Shown: positions 13,629-20,054 of the stretch, one piece after another
Layout: every line of letters starts with the position of its first letter
Numbering within the stretch: the stretch's first letter is position 1
IMG/VR virus record: IMGVR_UViG_3300003690_001203
Coordinates: 1 to 20,054 of that record
Length of the DNA stretch: 20,054 nucleotides
Source of the DNA: a virus
Direction: 5' to 3' (one strand)
Program-made: the position numbers and the translations under genes
The notes under the pieces: model-generated
Seen by the model: the letters and a program-made list of their open reading frames with translations, nothing else
Databases searched by the model: none
Told to the model about the DNA's origin: nothing

Positions 13629-14201
13629 ATGGCGAAGGGCGCAGTCACCAAGCTCAAGCTCGACACCGACCGAGCGCAACGCGATCTCAAGGAACTCGCA
13701 CGCCAAGGCGAGGCGACGACGGGCCGCATCAACCGCAAGGGCAAAGGCGGCAGAGGTGGCGGCGGCAGCGCGTTCGGCAAAGGCTTCGGAGCCGGTGCTG
13801 GATTTGCTCTCGGCAAGAAGATCGCCGGCTCGGTCGGTTTCTTCTCGTCCATTGGCGACATCGCAAGCGACGCGCTCTCGGGTGTCCAAGCTGATGTTGA
13901 CTACAGTCTCGGCGCGCAGCTCTCGCGCGCCAAGAAGTCGGCACGCGAAGAGACGATCGCGGCCTTCGCGATGACATCCTACCACGCGGGCAACGCCGAC
14001 GACGCCAAGCAGTTCTACAACAACATCCTCCGCAGCCGGCACAAGCCGCAGCAAGAAGGCGCGGCCGCGATTATGCAAGCGATTGGCGGCTCGCGCGGAC
14101 TCGACGAAGACCTCAAGACACCGTTCGACAAGTTCACCGACGGCACCATCGAAGAGATCCGCACGGGTTTCCAGCGGTTGTTGGAGGCGCTCGGTGGCTG
14201 A
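13629..14201 (+). CDS. Short tape-measure-like protein, paralogue 1
   Basis: A 190-residue protein starting immediately after the preceding stop (tagATG). The N-terminus AVTKLKLDTDRAQRDLKELA resembles the first helix of tape measure proteins ('K-x-x-x-D-T-x-x-A-x-x-x-L'). It is followed by a Gly-rich, hydrophobic segment (GSAFGKGFGAGAGFALGKKI, then AGSVGFFSSIGDIA; about 46-80) and a helical C-terminus. Residues 100-160 (RAKKSAREETIAAFAM ... QAIGGSRGLDE) match the next gene's 98-159. It is far shorter than ordinary tape measures of more than 600 residues. A tail-interior role is an inference from context and N-terminal style. Confidence 0.6.
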   Translation: MAKGAVTKLKLDTDRAQRDLKELARQGEATTGRINRKGKGGRGGGGSAFGKGFGAGAGFALGKKIAGSVGFFSSIGDIASDALSGVQADVDYSLGAQLSRAKKSAREETIAAFAMTSYHAGNADDAKQFYNNILRSRHKPQQEGAAAIMQAIGGSRGLDEDLKTPFDKFTDGTIEEIRTGFQRLLEALGG

Positions 14202-14751
14202 AACCTTTCAGATCAAGGTCGACTTGCTCACAAAGCAGGCGAAGCGCGCACTCAAGCGACTACGCCAGCAGCGCAACCAGACGCGGACAACCGCACGCTC
14301 GCGGATCAAGACCGCGACGAAGCGCCGCGCTAAGAATCTCATTGGTTTTCTCGGTGGGTGGGCGGCGGTCAACCGAGTGACGCGCAAGATGCGCGGCGCA
14401 GACGGACAAGTTGACCCGTGGGTTGGTGCGATGATTCCGATTCAAGCCAAGCTCCAGCAATTCATCGACGAGAAGGTTGGGTTCAGCGCCAATGCGCGAC
14501 GCGCAGCGCGCAACGACACCGTCCAGGCGCTCGCGATGGGTGTCGGTATGGGCGTCACGAGCAAGCAGGCAATTCGTGAAGTCTTTTCCTATCACGACAA
14601 CATTCGCCAAGCCCAAGCGAAGGGCCGCAACATCGTTCGCCAAGCAATCAAGGGGCCGAGCCTCGACGAGCTTATCGTCGCCGCTACGAAGGGCTTCTTC
14701 AAACTTAGTGGACGCGCGTGGGCATACGTTTGGGATAGCATCTTCAACTAA
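14194..14751 (+). CDS. Short tape-measure-like protein, paralogue 2
   Basis: The protein has 185 residues from GTG 14194, overlapping the preceding gene by 8 bases, with GGAGG at 14183-14187, six bases before it; this site decides the start. N-terminus AETFQIKVDLLTKQAKRALK continues into a very basic coiled region (RLRQQRNQTRTTARSRIKTA) and a hydrophobic segment (NLIGFLGGWAAVN, 48-60). Residues 98-159 (ANARRAARNDTVQALAM ... QAIKGPSLDE) resemble the neighbour at 13629. The 'I-K-V-D-L-x-T-K-Q-A-x-x-x-L' start looks like a tape measure N-terminus. C-terminal aromatic residues end the protein (GRAWAYVWDSIF). The role is inferred; the coding status is good. Confidence 0.62.
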   Translation: MAETFQIKVDLLTKQAKRALKRLRQQRNQTRTTARSRIKTATKRRAKNLIGFLGGWAAVNRVTRKMRGADGQVDPWVGAMIPIQAKLQQFIDEKVGFSANARRAARNDTVQALAMGVGMGVTSKQAIREVFSYHDNIRQAQAKGRNIVRQAIKGPSLDELIVAATKGFFKLSGRAWAYVWDSIFN

Positions 14752-14753
14752 TC

Positions 14754-16121
14754 ATGTCACTCGATAGCAAAGTCACGATCACCTGGGCGGGCACCGCATA
14801 CGGCGGAACCTCGACGAGTCGCCAAATCGACGGCGGCTACGTGATGGACCGCGCCTACGATCACATGAGGTTGACGTTCAACGTGATGCTCGTCGCCGCG
14901 ACGGCGGCCGCCCGGCAGACTATGCCCGAGGCTCTTGAACTCAACTTCTCCAAGCGCGACGAAGACCTCGTCGTCAACGTCGGCGGTACGTCGTTCACGT
15001 TCACGGCCGGCGTTCACTTCTTGGACTCGCGATCGAGCTGCACCAAGTCGGGAGTGTCGATGACAGACCGAGGTGCGAGCGCCGCCTATACCTGCGTCGT
15101 CGAAGCCGACATGCCGAGCGAGAACCCGGCCTCGGGTCTCGTGCAACTAGAGTCGACGGTCGACTACGAGGTTGGTCGTCAAGCTATCGTCACGCTCTCG
15201 GGCATCTACACCGCGACGTCAACCGAGGCGCAGGCCAGCGAGAACGCGACCGCCGAGTCGACGACGTTCCTCGCATCACTCGGCACGCCGCCGTCGTCGT
15301 CCTTCGAGCTGGTCGATGAACAATACACCTACAACCGACTCGACACGACTTGCCAGTGGTCGAGACAGTGGCAAGAGGTCCTCGCTAATCAGACCGAGAT
15401 AGCCTTGATCGACACGCAGATCAAAGACCACAGGATGACCTTCACCGAGACGACCCAGCACCCAGGCGACTCGAAGGAAGGCATCCACCGACTACGTCGC
15501 GTCGTCGGGACCTACGATTGCGCGCTCGACATTCGCGTCACGACCAACGTCAAGAGTGTCTTCAAGTCCAGGGTGCTCCCGCATCTCAAGGCGCTCTTCG
15601 TCTCGACGTTTGGGCCGAGCGAGTGGACGGTCGAGGATCACCGGCACACCTACGACGAGACCGCGAAGCGCCTATCGGTCGCCATCAACTTCCTCTTCGT
15701 GCCGGGGGATTCGGGCAGCGAAATCATCGAGATCCAGTTGACGGCCGCCTACAAGGAACTCCGCACGATCGACGAGACGCCGGTCCACGGCGGCGGCGAG
15801 TTCGAGAAGTATGTCGACCTCGGCTGGGCGACACTGGAGCGGATCACGCAGCGCACCGTCACGGCCGTCGGCGACATGGAACCCGTTCGCAGACTCGGCG
15901 AAATACCCAAGCCAGGCATCGCCGGCTTCTTGCAGTTTCGCAACAAGAAGCCGCCGGATAAGGGCGTCGCCGATACGGGTTGGAACCTCATCAGCAACGT
16001 CAGCCAAGTCAGCGACGTTTGGATCGGCGACCCAAACGAGACCCAGATCAAGACAAGCATTCTCGTCGAGACGATGGTCGAACGCTACAGCGTGAAACCG
16101 GGCACCACGGGGCAGCAGTAA
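14754..16121 (+). CDS. Large beta-rich tail or baseplate protein
   Basis: A 455-residue protein starting two bases after the previous stop. It is almost all beta in character: SKVTITWAGTAYGGTSTSRQ, LTFNVMLVAAT, SAAYTCVVEADMPSE, VGRQAIVTLSGIYTA. A repeat-like second half (RLSVAINFLFVPGDSGSEII and others) follows, and near the end there is IAGFLQFRNKKPPDKGVADT. Two domains of similar strand pattern are suggested, one before and one after about residue 200. It precedes the hub candidate with the next ATG touching its stop (taaATG), so the two are translationally linked. No family is recognised; tail tip or baseplate wedge/distal tail role inferred from position. Confidence 0.65.
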   Translation: MSLDSKVTITWAGTAYGGTSTSRQIDGGYVMDRAYDHMRLTFNVMLVAATAAARQTMPEALELNFSKRDEDLVVNVGGTSFTFTAGVHFLDSRSSCTKSGVSMTDRGASAAYTCVVEADMPSENPASGLVQLESTVDYEVGRQAIVTLSGIYTATSTEAQASENATAESTTFLASLGTPPSSSFELVDEQYTYNRLDTTCQWSRQWQEVLANQTEIALIDTQIKDHRMTFTETTQHPGDSKEGIHRLRRVVGTYDCALDIRVTTNVKSVFKSRVLPHLKALFVSTFGPSEWTVEDHRHTYDETAKRLSVAINFLFVPGDSGSEIIEIQLTAAYKELRTIDETPVHGGGEFEKYVDLGWATLERITQRTVTAVGDMEPVRRLGEIPKPGIAGFLQFRNKKPPDKGVADTGWNLISNVSQVSDVWIGDPNETQIKTSILVETMVERYSVKPGTTGQQ

Positions 16122-18205
16122 ATGGGAGCGGTCAAGAAACCAACGGTGGAGTTCGCGGGCGTAAAGCTCGCCGCGACGAGCACGGTCGCGTGGCGATTCC
16201 AGGCCGGCGTCCAACCCTACATGGCGACCTTCTCTTGCTACCAGAAGGATTGGGATGAGAAACTCTCGGGCAAGAAGGGCGAACCGAAAAGCCTCGTCAT
16301 CGTCGACGCTCGCGGCAAGCGCACCGAGATCAAGGACCTCTTCATCCTACACGAAGTCGCAAGCGCCAAGCCGCACCTCCAATCGTTCGTCGTCGCCGAT
16401 CGTCGCTGGCGGTGGCACCGCAAGCTAATCGCTCGCGTCTACAATATGTCGCGCAAGACAGGCGACCGGGACCTCGATGGGAAGACGCTACCGATCGAAG
16501 GCAAGGAAGGCATCCCGAAGTATGACTACCGACCCTACTCGCTCATCGGCGGCGACGAAGTCTGGACCGCACGCGAGGCATTACAGGACGCACTAGAGCA
16601 GATCGAAGACAAGCTCTTCGACGGGTTCGGCGGCAAGATCATCTTCTCGTCGTTCCCCGCGACGACCAGCTTCACGATGCAGAACGTGATGATCCGCGAC
16701 GGCGGCGACGTCGCGATCGAGAGACTACTCGCACTCATCCCCGGCGCGAATCTGTGGATCAACCGGCAGGGTCAGATCATCGTCTACAACCAACACGATC
16801 TCGCGGCCGCCGAGTCCTATCTCAAGAACCTACCGCCGGCGACGTGGGACGGTGACAAGTCTACGCCGGTCCTCAAGAACAAGATTCGCCCGCGCAAGAT
16901 CATCGTCCACTACGAACGCGAGGTCGAGTGCGTCATGCACCAAGACCGTCGGCCCCGGAACGTGGGTGAACTTTGAGGCGTGGCTCAAGGCGATGCACAA
17001 ACTACACGGCCCAGCTAAGGTCGCCGGCGCGCAACCGTGGACCTTTGAAACCATCAAGCGGTTTTGGCTCAAGGGGTCTCTGGAAGGGATGCTCATTGGC
17101 AAGAAGCGGCGCGGCTCGGTAAAGGACGTTGCAGTTGACGCGAACCGGCTAACCGCTGTGCGCGCGGTGCGCGAATCGTTCCGCCAAGATTTCCGAATCT
17201 CGCGCCGCTACATGGAGCGACTCCAAGACGTCAAGCCGGTGCGGGTCGCGCTACTCGATCCAGTCTCGGGGATGCGACAGCCGGCATCAGTCTGGGGTGA
17301 AGCCTGTTTGGTCCCAACGGCAAAGGGCACTCACGTCGCCCAGCGAAAGAACAACGGCAAGTCTGGAATCTTCTACAACATCACCACGCTACCCGAAGGC
17401 GATCAGCAGCTCACAAAGCAAGCTCCGGGTCCGCAGAGGCTCACCTTCAAGGATGCTGCGGCCGGCATTCTCCGCATCACCGGCATGGATGACCCTTACG
17501 GTTCCTACTCGGCGGTCTATCCGAGTCATGTCGTCAACGAAAAAAACGAACCCGAGGTTCCGGTGCGCGCTCTGGTCTTGCAGGACGATCATACTATGGG
17601 CGCGGCGATGCGACTCCAAAACGCAACCAACCAACTATTCCTAAGCTCAACGCTCAAGTTCAAAGTCCTTATCACGATCCTCCCTGGGTGCCCGAACAAC
17701 AAGGGCCAGTTCCACACCGAAGAGGTCACGCCCGACGAGCTGCGCGAGAGCTTCCCACAGTTTAGGATCCAAGACGGCCTCGGACCTGATTATGACGTCT
17801 ATGTGCCCGCATCCGAAGTGACCGCGCGCTTCGCGTGGCGCAGAGACAAGGAAGCCGAAAAGACGATCACCAAATTGCTCGGACTCGACGACCCCGACCC
17901 GACGACCGGTGGCCTCATCGACGAGAAGGGACACGCGACGCGGTCGCTCCCCGGCTTCACCCTCGTCAACGTGCAGCGCGAACTCTACAACCATTCGCGC
18001 GCCGTCGCGGCCGAGACCTACACCTCATTCGCCGATACGGTTGTCGGCAAGGTGGCGACAATCGTACCGCCCAACGACATCGAGTTGCGAGGAAACATGG
18101 GGGGCGCTCCACGACTTCTCCGGGGTCACTCGGTCGGTCAGTCGGCTCGGGTTCATGTCCGAAGGCGCACGCAAGGTCGTGCTCGGCATCGTGAGATTTG
18201 ATTAG
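16122..18205 (+). CDS. Probable tail hub protein, two apparent frameshifts
   Basis: The gene starts at ATG 16122 directly after the previous TAA. The first frame runs to about residue 271 (KIIVHYEREVEC), then would stop at 16974-16976. The frame one base later continues without a seam (TKTVGPGTWVNFEAWLKAMH) to about 18098. There a run of six G (18099-18104) shifts it again; removing one G gives NMGALHDFSGVTRSVSRLGF and the end VVLGIVRFD at TAG 18203-18205. The span of 2084 bases minus two gives 694 codons, so about 693 residues. Features include an N-terminal beta domain, GANLWINRQGQIIVYN (about 208-223) as in hub-type proteins, and a helical and beta C-terminal region. The hub call rests on size and position; the reading frame reconstruction is well supported. 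Confidence 0.65.
18099..18104 (+). other. Run of six G at a frame break
   Basis: Six G (atggggggcgct). The frame changes exactly here: with five G the protein continues as MGALHDFSGV; with six it becomes an Arg-rich tail ending at TGA 18199-18201. Typical site of a homopolymer read error, and also the type of tract used for slippage or phase variation. Confidence 0.8.
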
Positions 18206-20054
18206 ATGGCTGTAGGTTTCACCGACTGGACCGACCTCGGGTTCTTCCCGTTCCAAGATCACGAAGACGGCGTGCCGCTCGGAATGCGTCAGCAGATCGC
18301 CGGCGGTCGCGTCATCTCGCTCACCGACCCAGCCGAGACCGATGACCCGGCCGAGACAATCCACATCATCGGCGAAGAAGATGACATGGGAACCCTCGGC
18401 GACCTCTGGCCGATGGGATTCTGGCAGACGCGCGACCGCGATGAGCGAGACACGGGTTGCTGGTCGCAATCGTGGCCGGCGATTACCGTCGCCATCAAGT
18501 CTGGCGGACCGATCACCGGACCCGGCGACGACGAGGCACCGGGCGTCATTCCGATCATCACTTCGATGCACGGTGCCGATGGTCGGATGAAGACCAAGAT
18601 GCCCAACTACCCGAAGAGCTTCTCGCAGCTCCCCGAAGGTTGGGACACGATCGTCATGCCCGGCATGGAAGAGACCGCGCAGCATCTCGTGATGATGTCC
18701 GTCGATCCGCGCATCGTCGTCGCGAATGTCGGCGGACCGGGCAAGTGCTCGACGTTGTTCGTCGACCTCCAACCGGACAAAGAGCCGTGTATGGACTTTG
18801 ACGATAGAGACCCAGGACAAGGCGGCCGAGCTGCGCGCTCGTCGTCAATGATGAAAGTCATTCCGCTCAACGCCAACTCAACCGGGCCGCTCGGGGCCGG
18901 CGACTTCAACGGACTCGCGTGGAACTGCGCGCTCGGTAAGCAAGAATCCATTCTCGGCTACGGCATGTGCTGGATTCGGATGAACTCGGGCGGCGGCGGT
19001 GGCCCGATGCAGGGACCGATCACCGGCGGCCCGGTCACGCCGCGACCACCGGGGCCGATCACGCATGGCGGCGTGAAGGGAACACCGGCACCGCGCGGTG
19101 GCCTGTATGGCAAGGACCTTCGCGGAGAGGGAAGCGGCGGCGGCGGCGTTGGCGGTGGCGATATCGGCGACGGCCCCGAGCAAGGCGGTGGCACGATCCT
19201 ACGCGGCCGCAAGGGATTCACCGGCGGCCCCGGCGGTAATGGCCGCACCGCCAACGCCGGCAATGGTGGACGTCACGACCGCGATCGTGAGACGCCCGAC
19301 GATTGGGGCAAGTTCGCGCCAAAGGCAGAAGGCGGGCACGGCGTCACGTTCATCGCGCAGGTTGGCGCGTGTGGTCCTGTTGACGGCGGCTACGGCAGCG
19401 GCGACAAGCACTCAATTGGTACGGACCTCGACGGCAATCCGATGGTCTCAGCTCACATTTCGTCGAACGCTTACTTTGCGAAAACCCAAGAGTTCGACGC
19501 GCCGCTTGAGTTCAAAGACCGCGCTTACTTTGCGAAAACCCAAGAGTTCGACGCGCCGCTTGAGTTCAAAGACCGCTACCCGGAGGACGTGAAGACCGCA
19601 CCGATGAAAGTGGAAGTGCGCCTCGAATACGACAAAGACAAAGTTCACAAGTGGATCAAGGGGAGCAAGCCGGGCCTCTGGCGTTGGTGGTCGACGACTA
19701 ACATTTGCATCCCCGACACCCCAATGGACGGGCCGATGGATGGGCCGATGGATGGGCCGATGGGTGGGCCGGGGCCACCGGGGCCGAAGACACCGGGGCC
19801 AACGCCGCCGGGGCCGGTGCCAGCGCCGCCGGGGCCGAAGACGCCGGGTGGGCCGACGAAGCCCGGTCCGATCACGCCGATGCGTCGTGGCTATGGCGGG
19901 CCTAACGCGGTCAAACCAAGCTACGGTCGTCCGATCACCGGCGGCCCAAAGACGCTACCCCGAGCGCCGGGACCGGGCGGCAGCGGCGGGCATCAAAGTA
20001 CCGGGAGAGACTGGCACCCCGGTGCTGGGTCTCCAGGTCTGGGGGGAGTCAACA
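18206..20054 (+). CDS. Gly/Pro-rich structural protein, probable fibre (open to window end)
   Basis: ATG 18206 follows the previous stop directly (tagATG); the frame has no stop in the remaining 1849 bases, so at least 616 residues. Residues about 1-260 form a non-repetitive domain beginning MAVGFTDWTDLGFFPFQDHE. About 261-365 are Gly-rich with repeated PITGGP-type motifs (for example GPITGGPVTPRPPGPITHGG). About 370-505 contain a beta segment and two identical 18-residue units (422-457, AYFAKTQEFDAPLEFKDR twice). From 507 four MDGP-type tetrapeptides lead into a Pro/Gly-rich, collagen-like stretch (PGPPGPKTPGPTPPGPVPAP). Low-complexity extended regions between folded parts are typical of fibres. 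It lies last in the tail cluster, as receptor-binding genes usually do. No catalytic motif is seen. Function inferred. Confidence 0.7.
   Translation, partial: MAVGFTDWTDLGFFPFQDHEDGVPLGMRQQIAGGRVISLTDPAETDDPAETIHIIGEEDDMGTLGDLWPMGFWQTRDRDERDTGCWSQSWPAITVAIKSGGPITGPGDDEAPGVIPIITSMHGADGRMKTKMPNYPKSFSQLPEGWDTIVMPGMEETAQHLVMMSVDPRIVVANVGGPGKCSTLFVDLQPDKEPCMDFDDRDPGQGGRAARSSSMMKVIPLNANSTGPLGAGDFNGLAWNCALGKQESILGYGMCWIRMNSGGGGGPMQGPITGGPVTPRPPGPITHGGVKGTPAPRGGLYGKDLRGEGSGGGGVGGGDIGDGPEQGGGTILRGRKGFTGGPGGNGRTANAGNGGRHDRDRETPDDWGKFAPKAEGGHGVTFIAQVGACGPVDGGYGSGDKHSIGTDLDGNPMVSAHISSNAYFAKTQEFDAPLEFKDRAYFAKTQEFDAPLEFKDRYPEDVKTAPMKVEVRLEYDKDKVHKWIKGSKPGLWRWWSTTNICIPDTPMDGPMDGPMDGPMGGPGPPGPKTPGPTPPGPVPAPPGPKTPGGPTKPGPITPMRRGYGGPNAVKPSYGRPITGGPKTLPRAPGPGGSGGHQSTGRDWHPGAGSPGLGGVN
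19469..19576 (+). repeat. Perfect 54-bp tandem duplication inside the fibre-like gene
   Basis: Unit 1 at 19469-19522 and unit 2 at 19523-19576 are identical over all 54 bases, each starting gcttactttgcgaaaaccc. The unit encodes AYFAKTQEFDAPLEFKDR and keeps the frame. Identity at third positions implies a recent event or an assembly duplication. Confidence 0.95.
19724..19771 (+). repeat. Four 12-bp repeats coding MDGP
   Basis: Four units of atgga(c/t)gggccg type (the last reads atgggtgggccg) encode MDGP MDGP MDGP MGGP, then run into the Pro/Gly-rich tract. Such short in-frame repeats can change in number by slippage. Confidence 0.85.

Noticed and set aside
13449-14078. Minus-strand frame of 209 codons
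   Set aside because: Antisense to two tail genes with good + strand starts; no supporting motif or ribosome site.
16852-18201. Second half of the hub region as an independent gene starting at 16852
   Set aside because: The first 25 or so residues in that frame are Arg/Ser-rich shadow of the upstream gene with no ribosome site; continuity with the upstream protein is better explained by one extra base.
1-20054. CRISPR array, tRNA, rRNA, insertion sequence or integration site
   Set aside because: I saw no regularly spaced repeats with unique spacers, no cloverleaf-like sequence, no transposase and no terminal inverted repeats. The only tandem repeats are inside coding sequence.

Overview
The window is a GC-rich (strong G/C bias at codon third positions), densely packed, single-stranded piece of a tailed double-stranded DNA phage or prophage (Caudoviricetes). 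Every credible gene is on the + strand, many overlap by ATGA/GTGA-type junctions, and head genes recognisable as phage Mu relatives appear in Mu-like order: gp29-like portal, gpF/SPP1-gp7-like minor head protein, gpI-like protease/scaffold, gpT-like major capsid protein, then a gpG-like virion morphogenesis protein. No host gene, tRNA or integrase is visible, so the host and whether this is free phage or prophage cannot be decided. No large terminase and no lysis genes lie in the window.

Layout. 1-504: 3' end of a DUF932-family gene, closed by a strong hairpin terminator. 565-1319: an isolated gene of unknown function with different base usage, its own promoter-like sequence and an apparently leaderless start; imperfect 18-bp direct repeats flank it. 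1320-1522: the main non-coding gap, holding two near-identical promoter-like elements. 1523-7843: head module (small acidic protein, portal, minor head protein, a small helix-turn-helix protein, a small beta-rich protein, protease/scaffold, decoration-like protein, major capsid), ending in a second hairpin. 7963-12921: neck and tail-tube module, including a 454-residue protein with a carbohydrate-binding-like C-terminus. 12918-14751: three short basic or glycine-rich proteins where a tape measure gene would be expected, two of which look paralogous. 14754-18205: two large beta-rich tail-tip or hub candidates. 18206 to the end: a glycine/proline-rich structural protein, probably fibre-like, that stays open to the window edge and carries a perfect 54-bp tandem duplication.

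How the parts work together. Portal, minor head, protease/scaffold, decoration and capsid proteins would build and mature the head. The genes from about 9976 to 12921 would close the head and form the neck and tail tube. Those from 12918 to 18205 would form the inside and tip of the tail, and the last gene probably contacts the host.

Four single-base reading-frame breaks occur in three otherwise well-conserved genes (around 1640, 4045, 16935 and at a run of six G at 18099-18104). Restoring one base each time gives a continuous protein. They are either sequencing/assembly errors, decay of a prophage, or, least likely, programmed shifts.
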